In this document: in pieces, positions 56,056 through 64,000 of the stretch | Layout of the letters: the number at the start of each line of letters is the position of its first letter | How positions within the stretch are numbered: position 1 is the stretch's first letter | Source: Gammaproteobacteria bacterium | GTDB taxonomy: Bacteria > Pseudomonadota > Gammaproteobacteria > Xanthomonadales > Marinicellaceae | DNA: 64,000 nucleotides | Reading direction: 5' to 3' | NCBI GenBank assembly: GCA_041395445.1 | Contig: JAWLAO010000007.1 | Span: 62,001-126,000, forward strand | The notes under the pieces: generated by a model | Told to the model about the DNA's origin: nothing | What the model saw: only the letters and a program-made list of their open reading frames with translations | The model's database searches: none | Made by a program: the position numbers and the translations under genes

Positions 56056-56382
56056 ATGGCATTACATTTAACTCAAGCAGCAGCGGAGCGAATTGTAAAA
56101 TTCCTGCAAAAAGATTCTGAATCCGTGGGTTTTCGCGTGAATGTGGTTAAAACAGGATGTTCCGGTTGGGGTTATGAAGTGGAAATTGCTCATCAAATTT
56201 CTGATGATGAGGTGGTTTTTCAGGATAAAGGAGTTGATTTGATTGTTTCACAAGAGGCTTTGGAATTGATTGACGGAACAGAAATTGATTTTGAACAACA
56301 AGGTATCAATCACGTTTTTGTTTATCACAATCCTAAAGCCACTGGTGAGTGTGGTTGTGGTGAGAGTTTTACAGTTAATTAA
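56056..56382 (+). CDS. HesB/IscA family iron-sulfur assembly protein
   Basis: A 108-residue A-type carrier with the three conserved cysteines: VKTGCSGWGYEVEI near residue 35 and ECGCGESFTVN at the end. It starts MALHLTQAAAERIVKFLQ. A-type carriers hand iron or iron-sulfur clusters to target proteins. No isc or suf partners are close by, so it is a stand-alone copy; which subtype (IscA, SufA or ErpA) cannot be set from sequence alone. Confidence 0.92.
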   Translation: MALHLTQAAAERIVKFLQKDSESVGFRVNVVKTGCSGWGYEVEIAHQISDDEVVFQDKGVDLIVSQEALELIDGTEIDFEQQGINHVFVYHNPKATGECGCGESFTVN

Positions 56383-56394
56383 TTCTCAAAATAC

Positions 56395-59300
56395 TTAAAT
56401 CTTCCCAACTTCATACCATTTTCTCAACCAGCGATCCAGCGGATAGAGAATTTTATAAAATGCCGGTACAACCAGAAGTGCCAGTATGGTTGAACTAATC
56501 AGTCCACCAATGATTGATAATCCAACCGGAGAGTTTAATTCGTGTCCGGCACCACTTCCAAAAGCTAATGGAATCATTGCTCCGACCATTGCAAAAGTGG
56601 TCATCAAAATAGGTCGGAGTCGTTTTTCACCCGCCTGAATCAATGCTTCATCAATCGTTTTACCTTGTTTAATGGCTCTGTTGGCAAAATCAACTACCAA
56701 AATAGCATTTTTACCAACCATTCCCAAAAGCAAAATAATCCCAATCATGACAAATAGTGAAAAATTATTGCCACTCAAACCCAACGCCGTTATAACGCCG
56801 GTAAATGCCAATGGCATGGTAATCATAATAATAATCGGTTGCACCAGAGATTCGTACAATGCGGCAAGAATCAGATAAATCAGAATGACCGCCAAGCCAA
56901 CCGCTGTGCTGAATGAAACAGCAGTTTCTTTCATTCTTTCAACATCCCCTGAAAATGTGTAGTTATAACCTTTTGGAAGAATTTCGGGAAGTTTTTCTTC
57001 GACTTGCTCAACAATGCTATTGAGGGGAACTTCTTTCAGGTTGCTGCTAATCATGACTTTTCTTTCCCTGTCAAAGCGATTGACAGAGGCTATAGAACTC
57101 CCTTGTTCGATATTAATTAAGCCATCGAGGAAAACATATTCACCATTCGCACTTCTGATTTGGAGTTTTTTAAGGCTTTCCATATCGGCTCTGTTTTGGT
57201 CATCAAAACGTAAAGTGATGTCATATTCGCGACCTTTTTCCTCATAGTTGCTGATTTCAATATCGCTGGAATAGTTGGACGATAACAGAGTTGCAATTTG
57301 TGCGGCAGTAATTCCAAGTCTGGCAGAATTATGTCTGAGAATAGAAATGGTAATCTCTGGCTTGCCATCCTGATAATCGCTGTCAATATCAACAGCGCCT
57401 TCAAAACCACCAAGCATTTGAGAAACTTCATTTGAAATTTCCTTGAGTTTATCAAGGCTGTCACCTGTGATAACGATTTGTACCGGAGCGTTACTGGTTC
57501 CTGTATTTATTGGCGGAATTTTCTCAACCGCTAAGGTCATGTCTTTAATAAAGTCTAACTTTTCGCGGTATTGGTTGATAATTTCAACTTGTCCAATGCT
57601 ACGCTCAATCACCGGTTTTAATTTGATGTAAAGCAAACCTTTGTGTGATTCGTTGGAATCGGTATAGCCAATGCTCAATGCATAGTATTCAACATTTTCA
57701 TCTTTCTTGATCAGTTCAATGATGGGTTGCATCTTTCTTTGCATTTCCCCTAAAGATGTTCCGACTTCAGCTTTGGCGGTGATTTGAAACTCGCTGTTAT
57801 CTTCGGTAGGTACAAAATCCATCCCGACATTAAATATTTTACCGGACAGAATTAACAAGGCAAAGGTCACTAAAACAGTGATATATTTAAAACGAATCAA
57901 CGGCTTGAGAATGGCAACATAGCCGTTATCCAGTTTTTTTAGGTATTTCTCTGTCACCGCATGAAATTTGGATTCTTTGTGTTGTAACACTCTGGCACTC
58001 ACTGATGGAATCAGCATGATTGCGACCAAATAAGAAATCACCACGCCGGAAGCTACAGTGATCGCAAAAGCGTTAAAAAACTTACCAACCATTCCGCTCA
58101 TAAAAGCGATGGGAATAAATACAGCCAATAACATTGCAGAAATTGCCAGTAATGAAAAGGCAATTTCATGGACTCCTTCATAAGTGGCTTTGAAAGATTC
58201 GACGCCGGATTCCATCTTTTTGCTGATGTTTTCAATCACCACAATGGCATCGTCAATAAAAATACCAATTGCCAATGTTAAACCTATTAATGTGAGTTTG
58301 TTCAAATCATAACCAAGATAATTGATAATGGCAAAAGTTCCGATAATTGATGTTGGAATCGCCAGAGCAGAAACAATGGTCGCCGTGATATTTCTAAGAA
58401 AAGTGAACACAATAACAATCGCCAGAATAGCTCCAAATATCAAGTCAAATTTAACCTGATTGACGCCTTGCAGAATTTTATCGGATTGATCTTTAATGAG
58501 TGTGAGTTCAAAATCATCACCTGCAGTCTCTTTCAAGTTCGGAAAGATTCTTTTGGCTTCATTGATGATTTCGATGACGTTGGTTCCCGGTATTTTCATC
58601 AGGTTTAGCATCACACCTTGCTTTCCGTTAAAAGTGGAAATACTCACTTCGTCACTCAATCCATCATAAACCTGAGCGATATCTTGAAGTCGTAAACCGG
58701 GGCGAATTTCAATGTCTCTCAATGTTTGAATTGATTTGGCATCTCCCTGAAATTTAATAATTAATTCCTGAAGATTGTTAATGCTCTTACCTGAACTGGA
58801 CTGAAAGTTTGCCGATGCAATAATTGTCTGTAATTCTGAGGAAGAAATTTTGTACTTGTTGAGAAGATAAGGGTCAACCATAATGCGTATCTCACGATCA
58901 CGGTAACCATCCATATCAACATCGCCGACATTGGGAATTCTTTGCAATTTCGGTTTGATTTTTTCATCCACTAATTGCATTAATGTTGATAAGTCTCCGC
59001 TTTTGCTACTAATGAAAACACTTATCGCTTCACCGGCAGTACTGATTTTTTGTACTAACGGAGCTTCACTGTCATTTGGAAGAACGACCCCTCCAATCTT
59101 TTCCCTGACATCATTTGCAGCAGCTTCCAAATCTCTTTCCAGTTCAAAATGCACCACTACAAAACTCACTCCGGCATAACTGGTTGAAAACAGTTTGTCG
59201 ATTTGGTTAATACCGGAGACAGCCTCTTCAATTTTGTCAGTAATTTTCGATTCTACAGTTTTAGCATCCGCACCCGGGTAAACTGTTTTAATGGTGATAA

Positions 59301-59424
59301 TAGGAAAGTCAACATTTGGAAATAATGCCAACGGCATAGTTGTGTAGGATTTCAAGCCAAAAATAATTAACGCCATTACTGCCATTAAGATGGTAATTGG
59401 TCTGTTTATTGCAAACTTATACAT
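56395..59424 (-). CDS. RND efflux transporter permease
   Basis: A 1009-residue inner-membrane pump of HAE1 kind. It starts KFAINRPITILMAVMALIIF. The proton-relay pair DD is in LAIGIFIDDAIVVIENISKK, and the second half repeats with GIILLLGMVGKNAILVVDFA. Two large periplasmic loops separate the two sets of six helices. It expels toxic compounds together with the membrane fusion protein encoded next to it. No outer-membrane channel gene is in the operon, so a TolC-like partner elsewhere is expected. Last gene of a tetR-mfp-rnd unit. Confidence 0.93.
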   Translation of the reverse strand: MYKFAINRPITILMAVMALIIFGLKSYTTMPLALFPNVDFPIITIKTVYPGADAKTVESKITDKIEEAVSGINQIDKLFSTSYAGVSFVVVHFELERDLEAAANDVREKIGGVVLPNDSEAPLVQKISTAGEAISVFISSKSGDLSTLMQLVDEKIKPKLQRIPNVGDVDMDGYRDREIRIMVDPYLLNKYKISSSELQTIIASANFQSSSGKSINNLQELIIKFQGDAKSIQTLRDIEIRPGLRLQDIAQVYDGLSDEVSISTFNGKQGVMLNLMKIPGTNVIEIINEAKRIFPNLKETAGDDFELTLIKDQSDKILQGVNQVKFDLIFGAILAIVIVFTFLRNITATIVSALAIPTSIIGTFAIINYLGYDLNKLTLIGLTLAIGIFIDDAIVVIENISKKMESGVESFKATYEGVHEIAFSLLAISAMLLAVFIPIAFMSGMVGKFFNAFAITVASGVVISYLVAIMLIPSVSARVLQHKESKFHAVTEKYLKKLDNGYVAILKPLIRFKYITVLVTFALLILSGKIFNVGMDFVPTEDNSEFQITAKAEVGTSLGEMQRKMQPIIELIKKDENVEYYALSIGYTDSNESHKGLLYIKLKPVIERSIGQVEIINQYREKLDFIKDMTLAVEKIPPINTGTSNAPVQIVITGDSLDKLKEISNEVSQMLGGFEGAVDIDSDYQDGKPEITISILRHNSARLGITAAQIATLLSSNYSSDIEISNYEEKGREYDITLRFDDQNRADMESLKKLQIRSANGEYVFLDGLINIEQGSSIASVNRFDRERKVMISSNLKEVPLNSIVEQVEEKLPEILPKGYNYTFSGDVERMKETAVSFSTAVGLAVILIYLILAALYESLVQPIIIMITMPLAFTGVITALGLSGNNFSLFVMIGIILLLGMVGKNAILVVDFANRAIKQGKTIDEALIQAGEKRLRPILMTTFAMVGAMIPLAFGSGAGHELNSPVGLSIIGGLISSTILALLVVPAFYKILYPLDRWLRKWYEVGKI

Positions 59425-59445
59425 AATTTAACGATTCCTGATTAT

Positions 59446-60165
59446 TTATTCAGTAGCAGACGTAATAATTTTTCCTTCACCAAACATACCGACTTTGATG
59501 CCCTCTACAAAAACTTGAGCATATATTTTTCGGTTGTCTTCATTGGCCTGAGGATAAATTCGGTCAATTTTGGCTTTGTGTTGTTTGGAATCACCGTCAA
59601 CGGTAAATATGAATGAATCACCTATCTTGACTTGATTGTTATACTTTTGATCAAACTCGGCAACGAGAACTCTTTGACTCGGACTTTGTATGGTGAAAGC
59701 AGTTTTAATCATCTGTCCGCTGACAACATCTCCCGATTCAATATATCTGTGAGTGATCACTCCATCGAAAGGGGCTGTCAAAATGGTTTTGGCAAAAATT
59801 GTTTTTTCATACTCAATTTTTGCAAGAAGACTTTCGTATGCAAGAGCATATTTATCCAGCTGAGATTTGTCGATGAGCTTTTTTGCATACAAATCTTTAT
59901 GGCGTTCATATTCCAGTTTGGCGTACTTCAGCTCAACCTTGGTTGCGTTGTGTGTAGCAATCAAGTCATCGCTGACCAAAGTGGCAAGAACATCGTCTTT
60001 TTTCACTTCGCTCATGATATCCGCATTGATGTCTTTGACAATTCCACTATAACTAAAAGCCAAGTTGGCATTTTGTCTGGCGTGAACGGTAAATGTTGCA
60101 TAAACCTCTTCTGCAAAGAGTTGATGGCTGAAAAGGAACAGGATAATTAATAATGATTTCTTCAT
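59446..60165 (-). CDS. Membrane fusion protein of an RND pump
   Basis: A 239-residue exported protein (signal MKKSLLIILFLFSHQLFA). It has a lipoyl-like first half, AFSYSGIVKDINADIMSEVK, with a short coiled hairpin (KYAKLEYERHKDLYAKKLID). The second half has ILTAPFDGVITHRYIESGDV, then a beta-barrel part. It is shorter than most AcrA-like proteins and lacks the lipobox. It links the pump to its outer partner. Its start overlaps the tetR stop by four bases. Confidence 0.88.
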   Translation of the reverse strand: MKKSLLIILFLFSHQLFAEEVYATFTVHARQNANLAFSYSGIVKDINADIMSEVKKDDVLATLVSDDLIATHNATKVELKYAKLEYERHKDLYAKKLIDKSQLDKYALAYESLLAKIEYEKTIFAKTILTAPFDGVITHRYIESGDVVSGQMIKTAFTIQSPSQRVLVAEFDQKYNNQVKIGDSFIFTVDGDSKQHKAKIDRIYPQANEDNRKIYAQVFVEGIKVGMFGEGKIITSATE

Positions 60166-60803
60166 TTTTTTATTTCGATAAGATTAAACAGGGTGTTGAT
60201 ATAATTTTTAAATTCTTTTTTGGTGTCTGTGTTGGTCAGCCAAGCTCTGAGCATAGCTCCGGACTCACTAATCATGATGCCGCCGATGAGGTTTTTGGAC
60301 TCAGGAATAATTTCATTCTTCTCGATTCCTTCATTAATGATGTCGGTCAGCATGGATTTCATAAATGAATTGCACTCGGCATTAAATTGATGCATTTCAT
60401 CCGCATTTGAATCAGACAAAGTGATACTGACAAACTCTTTGTAGGTTTCTAAATGTTTGGAATAATCTTTATCCTCTTGGAGTAAAAAATCCATGAGATA
60501 AAAAACTTTTTGTCTGGTTGATGTGTTTGAATCAGTTCGAGAAGCGATATCCTGCTGATGCTCAGCCATCAAGTTTCTGATGATTTCATAGACAACATCT
60601 TCTTTTTTTGAGAAGTATTCATACACCGTTCCTTTGCCAATTCCTGCGGTTTTTGCAATTTCAGCGACGGTTAAATTCTTTAAACCTTTTTCCAAAAGTA
60701 ATTCTGTGCATGCAATTGCAATGTCTCTGCGTTTTTTGTCTTTATCTACAATTATAGCCGTAAATAGTTTATCCAAAATAATAAATGACCGATGGTCGGT
60801 CAT
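60162..60803 (-). CDS. TetR family regulator of the RND operon
   Basis: A 213-residue protein (if read from 60803) with a TetR helix-turn-helix: RDIAIACTELLLEKGLKNLT then VAEIAKTAGIGKGTVYEYFS and KKEDVVYEIIRNL. The C-terminal ligand domain is helical. The first ATG at 60803 lies inside a perfect palindrome and almost at the predicted transcription start. So either the mRNA is leaderless or the real start is a downstream codon such as the TTG at 60776. It probably represses itself and the two pump genes. Confidence 0.9.
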   Translation of the reverse strand: MTDHRSFIILDKLFTAIIVDKDKKRRDIAIACTELLLEKGLKNLTVAEIAKTAGIGKGTVYEYFSKKEDVVYEIIRNLMAEHQQDIASRTDSNTSTRQKVFYLMDFLLQEDKDYSKHLETYKEFVSITLSDSNADEMHQFNAECNSFMKSMLTDIINEGIEKNEIIPESKNLIGGIMISESGAMLRAWLTNTDTKKEFKNYINTLFNLIEIKK

Positions 60804-60805
60804 TT
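60783..60805. promoter_or_regulatory. TetR operator palindrome AAATGACCGA-N3-TCGGTCATTT
   Basis: A perfect 10-base inverted repeat around TGG. Its middle is just downstream of the predicted transcription start of the tetR-mfp-rnd operon, so bound repressor would block transcription. TGACCGA...TCGGTCA is the kind of site many TetR proteins use. Confidence 0.8.
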
Positions 60806-60809
60806 TTAA

Positions 60810-60837
60810 ATTTTACAGATTCAGAATCTAAATTCAA
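60810..60837 (-). promoter_or_regulatory. Promoter of the tetR-mfp-rnd operon
   Basis: On the minus strand, TTGAAT (60832-60837) and TAAAAT (60810-60815) are 16 bases apart. A start seven bases later falls near 60803, inside the palindrome. A smaller palindrome AGATTC-T-GAATCT lies in the spacer. Confidence 0.65.
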
Positions 60838-60898
60838 TATTTATTTTGAAATATAAATCAATAACTGAAATTTAACTTGCTGATTAAAGCCGGAGAGA

Positions 60899-61852
60899 TT
60901 ATTGATAATTCTTTTGCATTTGCTCGATGGTTAATTTGACTTTTTCTCTGAGAGAATCCGGGCTAAGCACCGTGATATTTTCGCCATAGCGTAAAATATC
61001 CATCACCAACTCAGTGTCGTTGTTATAAGGCACTTCAAGGAATAACGAACCATCTTTCAATTCCATCAAATTTTGTTTGGAGTGCCATTGCTCTTTGGCA
61101 ACCCAACCTGCGACTTGCTCCGACACTTTGAGGCGTGCGGTGTACTTCGGTTCACCGGAGAAAATTCCATAAGAGCCACTAAAATGCTCTTTCAGAAGTT
61201 TTTGATTGACCTCAATTGCGGGTTCATCGCAAATTTTACAACTGACAATTTGTTCTAATGCAAAGCTACGAATCGCTTCGCGTAAATGACACCATGAATC
61301 CAGATACCAGGCGTTTTTGTAGTTCGTTAATTTCAATGGTGAAATGCTTCTTTGGCTGGTTTCTTTTGTTGAGCGAGCCAAATATTCGATTTGTAGTTTT
61401 TTACCGTTCTGCAATCCTTGAAAAACTTGTGAAAAAATTTCCGGATCGGCTTTTCGGAACAGTGCATAAATGATTTGAATGTTTCTCTTATCCTTGATGC
61501 CGTGTTCTTTCAGCAGATTGGAGATGTTATTTAGCAAGCGTAAAAGAGGTTCTTTCAACAGACCTTTTTGTATATCTTCAAGAAGATGACTTGCCATTAA
61601 AAGAGCTTCAATTTCATCAGATTGCAATCTCAATCCGGGCAGTTCAAAGGAATCATCACCATGATAATAAAATCCACCGTTGTTGGCATCGGTCTCAATA
61701 GGAGCACCGTAACCATCGCGTAGGTCACCAATGGTTCGATAAACCGTTGCAATGGAACACTCAAGGCGTTCGGCAATGTATTCCTTGCTTATCGGATATT
61801 TCGCAGCTTTCAACATTTGATCCAAAAGATAGATTTTATCGTGTTTTTTCAT
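60899..61852 (-). CDS. HTH/WYL-domain transcriptional regulator (YafY type)
   Basis: A 317-residue protein. The N-terminal HTH_11 (ISKEYIAERLECSIATVYRT) is followed by a WYL domain (KLQIEYLARSTKETSQRSIS ... PLKLTNYKNAWYLDSWCHLR) and a C-terminal WCX part (VLSPDSLREKVKLTI). Proteins of this kind sense ligands or nucleic acids and often control stress or defence genes. It stands alone, on the same strand as the tetR operon but 95 bases upstream of it. Confidence 0.9.
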   Translation of the reverse strand: MKKHDKIYLLDQMLKAAKYPISKEYIAERLECSIATVYRTIGDLRDGYGAPIETDANNGGFYYHGDDSFELPGLRLQSDEIEALLMASHLLEDIQKGLLKEPLLRLLNNISNLLKEHGIKDKRNIQIIYALFRKADPEIFSQVFQGLQNGKKLQIEYLARSTKETSQRSISPLKLTNYKNAWYLDSWCHLREAIRSFALEQIVSCKICDEPAIEVNQKLLKEHFSGSYGIFSGEPKYTARLKVSEQVAGWVAKEQWHSKQNLMELKDGSLFLEVPYNNDTELVMDILRYGENITVLSPDSLREKVKLTIEQMQKNYQ

Positions 61853-62056
61853 AGCAAACTAAGTTTGGTTTCATTTTGAATTACTAGGCATTTTATACCA
61901 TAAGTTTACAATGATGTTGTAGAAAAACTTTGCTAAGGTTTGAATTGGTAAATATTATTTTGAAACATAAGAGAGGTTTATACGCATAAGCGATATTGAC
62001 CGAATTTAAGTAATATCGTAAACTCAAAGATTAAGAATGAAGAGGGATGGAGTCAA

Positions 62057-62593
62057 ATGTACAAAGAAATTATCGATTTCTGGTTTGAAGAAATTGAGCC
62101 CAAACAATGGTGGCAAAAAAGCGAGGAATTTGACTCGTTGATTGAAAATCGTTTTGGAACGATACATAAACAAGCCATTTCGGGAGAATTGTTTCAATGG
62201 CGAGAAACATCTGTAGGAAGTTTGGCTGAAATCATTATTTTGGATCAATTTTCTCGTAACATGTTTCGTGATAAACCAGAGTCATTTGCTTATGATGCAA
62301 TGGCTTTGACTCTTTCTCAAGTTGCAATTTCCAAAGGTTTTGATACGGAATTATCTCAAGCTCAGTGTGTGTTTATGTATATGCCGTTTATGCATAGTGA
62401 ATCTCAGCTGATTCATGAAGAAGCTGTCAAACTTTTTACAGCTTTGGGAGTTGAAAGTAATCTGGAATTTGAGTACAAACATAAAACAATTATTGATCGG
62501 TTTGGTCGTTATCCTCATCGCAACGCAATATTAGGTCGTCAATCGACTGAACAAGAGATTGAGTTCCTTAAACAACCCAATTCCAGTTTCTGA
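62057..62593 (+). CDS. DUF924 family protein
   Basis: A 178-residue, mainly helical protein with the DUF924 features: IIDFWFEEIEPKQWWQKSEE then FDSLIENRFGTIHKQAISGE. The core IIILDQFSRNMFRDKPESFA is followed by VFMYMPFMHSESQLIHEEAV and the end DRFGRYPHRNAILGRQSTEQ. The family fold is tetratricopeptide-like; the function is unknown. It is followed after 12 bases by the HIT-domain gene, so they are probably co-transcribed. Confidence 0.9.
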   Translation: MYKEIIDFWFEEIEPKQWWQKSEEFDSLIENRFGTIHKQAISGELFQWRETSVGSLAEIIILDQFSRNMFRDKPESFAYDAMALTLSQVAISKGFDTELSQAQCVFMYMPFMHSESQLIHEEAVKLFTALGVESNLEFEYKHKTIIDRFGRYPHRNAILGRQSTEQEIEFLKQPNSSF

Positions 62594-62605
62594 TTTTTTT
62601 AGCGT

Positions 62606-63034
62606 ATGACAACAATCACTATAAATCCAAAACTCAAGGCCGATACTTTTGAACTTGGTCAGCTTAACGAACAAACATTATTGTTGATGAATAATTCTTT
62701 AGTTCCGTGGTTTATTATTTTACCAAACACACAAGAAACAGAACTTTTTAAATTGGATAAGGCTGAAAGAGCCAAACTGGATAAAAATATTGACTTACTT
62801 TCAGGGCTTCTTGTTAATCATTTCAAAACCGACAAACTGAACATAGCAACAATTGGCAATATTGTTTCGCAGATGCATGTTCATATTATTGGCAGAAGTG
62901 TTGATGATGCTTTCTGGCCGGGAGTGGTTTGGGGTCGTGTTGAAAAAACCGAGTACAAAAAAGAAGAAGTAGAAAGACTGATACAATTATTATTGCAAGA
63001 GTTTACGAATCATTTCTGTAAAGCTCACATCTAA
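62606..63034 (+). CDS. HIT domain protein
   Basis: A 142-residue protein with the histidine triad-like VSQMHVHIIGRSVDDAFWPG at about residue 87. The early LLMNNSLVPWFIILPNTQET and the later FWPGVVWG are typical of the small HIT hydrolases near DUF924 in proteobacteria. The likely role is hydrolysis of dinucleotide or nucleotide-amine substrates. It is coupled to DUF924 and shares a bidirectional terminator with the gpx gene. Confidence 0.9.
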   Translation: MTTITINPKLKADTFELGQLNEQTLLLMNNSLVPWFIILPNTQETELFKLDKAERAKLDKNIDLLSGLLVNHFKTDKLNIATIGNIVSQMHVHIIGRSVDDAFWPGVVWGRVEKTEYKKEEVERLIQLLLQEFTNHFCKAHI

Positions 63035-63040
63035 ATTTGC

Positions 63041-63076
63041 AAAGATGAAGAGCAGAAAATACTGCTCTTCATTTTA
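63041..63076. terminator. Bidirectional terminator between the HIT and gpx genes
   Basis: ATGAAGAGCAG / CTGCTCTTCAT, a perfect 11-base stem with the loop aaaata. It is extended by A's on the left and T's on the right, so it works for both convergent genes. Confidence 0.85.
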
Positions 63077-63081
63077 GAGAT

Positions 63082-63561
63082 TTATGCAAGTGCCTTACTG
63101 ATATATTTTTCAATATCTTTCGGTTTGGTGGTTGGAGCAAAACGCTTAATCGGTTGTCCGTCTTTACCAATTAGAAATTTGGTGAAGTTCCATTTGATTT
63201 TTTTCCCAAGTGTTCCTCCCAATTCATCTTTGAGATATTTGAATACAGGATGAGCATCATCACCATTGACGTCGATTTTATCGAACATTTTGAAGTCAAC
63301 ACCATAATTTTTGACACAAAAACTGGCTATTTCTTCATTACTGCCCGGGTCTTGCGATGCAAATTGGTTGCATGGAAAACCGAGAATTTCCAATCCCTGA
63401 TCTTTGTAGTCCTCATATAATTTTTGCAAACCTTCAAACTGTGGCGTGAGTCCACACTTGCTCGCTGTATTAACAACGAGAACCACTTTATCTTTGTAAT
63501 CGGACATTGAAACATCGTTGCCTGAAATATCGGTTGCGGAAAATTCGTAAAACTTACTCAT
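63082..63561 (-). CDS. Glutathione peroxidase
   Basis: The ATG at 63561 behind GGAGAC gives 159 residues. The peroxidatic cysteine is in VVNTASKCGLTPQF (about residue 36). The glutamine-type residue follows in LGFPCNQFASQDPGSNEEI, and the tryptophan and asparagine of the active site are in KWNFTKFLIGKDG. It is the cysteine, not selenocysteine, form. It reduces hydrogen peroxide and lipid peroxides, probably with thioredoxin or glutathione. A frame of nine more codons upstream exists but lacks a ribosome site. Confidence 0.95.
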   Translation of the reverse strand: MSKFYEFSATDISGNDVSMSDYKDKVVLVVNTASKCGLTPQFEGLQKLYEDYKDQGLEILGFPCNQFASQDPGSNEEIASFCVKNYGVDFKMFDKIDVNGDDAHPVFKYLKDELGGTLGKKIKWNFTKFLIGKDGQPIKRFAPTTKPKDIEKYISKALA

Positions 63562-63645
63562 AAATGTCTCCAAAAAGTTTAAGTTCATTATATGGGGAGA
63601 GATTCTTACAAATCAATAATGAGAATCAATTGCAATTAGAAAGCT

Positions 63646-64000
63646 CTAAACAATTTCAAAATCGTGAGTGATTTCGACAGTTTTCTCTAGCATTGCTGAA
63701 ACCGAACAATACTTTTCAGCAGAAAGTTTAATCGCGCGTGAGACTGACTTCTCATCCAAATCTTCACCGGAAACTATAAAATGAAGGTGGATATCCGTAA
63801 AAATACGCGGGAACTCATCACGACGATTGGCAGTTGCCTTGATTTCGAGTTTAGTGATTTCCTTTTTGGATTTGGATAAAATTAATTTGACATCAATTCC
63901 GGCACAACCCATTAAACCCAGAAGCACCATTTCCATTGGTGAAGGTGCGCACTTTTCTCCGTCTTTGACAGTTGGTGCATCCATTATAACAGACTTGTGA
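63646..64000 (-). CDS. OsmC family protein, YhfA-like (5' end outside the window)
   Basis: The frame is open to the window edge and reads HKSVIMDAPTVKDGEKCAPS at its visible start, so the gene begins beyond base 64000. CAPSPMEMVLLGLMGCAGID holds the two family cysteines region. The later segment RIFTDIHLHFIVSGEDLD and SAEKYCSVSAMLEKTVEITH matches the YhfA branch of OsmC proteins closely. OsmC proteins reduce organic peroxides; the YhfA branch is less well understood. Confidence 0.88.
   Translation of the reverse strand, partial: HKSVIMDAPTVKDGEKCAPSPMEMVLLGLMGCAGIDVKLILSKSKKEITKLEIKATANRRDEFPRIFTDIHLHFIVSGEDLDEKSVSRAIKLSAEKYCSVSAMLEKTVEITHDFEIV

Noticed and set aside
1..64000. CRISPR arrays and tRNA genes
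   Set aside because: No regularly spaced repeats and no tRNA-like T-arm with acceptor stem were found by eye; a covariance search would be needed to exclude degenerate ones.

Overview
The window is one chromosome segment of a low-GC gammaproteobacterium; most genes are visibly AT-rich. Support for the assignment: the order DUF2066 / CDP-alcohol phosphatidyltransferase / AI-2E-type permease / hda, a short SRP RNA, rlmJ, lptE-holA downstream of leuS, type II secretion genes, an IPTL-CTERM protein, and several exported proteins ending in an 'IFxxGFE'-like tail. From memory this tail recalls Marinicella and Xanthomonadales relatives. That lineage call is inference.

Layout. 1-1.9 kb: end of a three-gene proton-translocating transhydrogenase operon (pntAA, pntAB, pntB). 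2.0-8.0 kb: a decayed zone with the 3' stub of a beta-helix protein gene, a GFA-family gene split by a decayed IS5-like element, acetoacetyl-CoA synthetase, and a trypsin-like protease gene broken by many frameshifts. 8.1-19.8 kb: metabolic and housekeeping genes (ETF-ubiquinone oxidoreductase, amidohydrolases, hda, 4.5S RNA, threonine aldolase, YbaK). 19.8-20.5 kb: a small membrane protein/XRE regulator pair behind two matching palindromes. 20.6-27.2 kb: an IPTL-CTERM surface protein and two divergent surface-modification units (MBOAT acyltransferase + SGNH partner; LpxL-like acyltransferase + sulfotransferase + polysaccharide deacetylase). 27.2-28.5 kb: rpsF-rpsR-rplI. 29.3-33.9 kb: gspD-gspE-gspF. 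34.1-35.3 kb: an intact copy of the IS. 35.5-39.4 kb: an exported subtilase and a beta-helix protein. 39.4-46.8 kb: 2OG-Fe(II) oxygenase, deoB, holA, lptE, leuS, DUF1304 and rlmJ. 46.9-54.0 kb: a distinctly GC-richer type I restriction-modification island of EcoR124 (type IC) kind, with a RhuM gene between hsdM and hsdS and an hsdS split by a frameshift. 54.0-64.0 kb: a SET-domain protein paired with a divergent diaminopimelate-decarboxylase-like enzyme, an IscA-type protein, a TetR/MFP/RND efflux operon, a WYL regulator, DUF924, HIT, glutathione peroxidase and a partial OsmC/YhfA gene.

How it fits together. The secretin-ATPase-inner membrane trio of type II secretion sits beside exported proteases and beta-helix proteins that are plausible substrates. 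Three of these exported proteins, two of them broken genes, share the same short C-terminal tail. The most unusual signals are that shared tail, the SET/PLP-enzyme pair with an altered active site, the amidohydrolase pair in which only one of three domains keeps its metal site, the TAEL repeats and frameshift in HsdS, and the palindromic operators at 19.82-19.89 kb and 60.78-60.81 kb. Several frameshifts (2-7 kb, hsdS) could be real decay or sequencing error; the sequence alone cannot decide.
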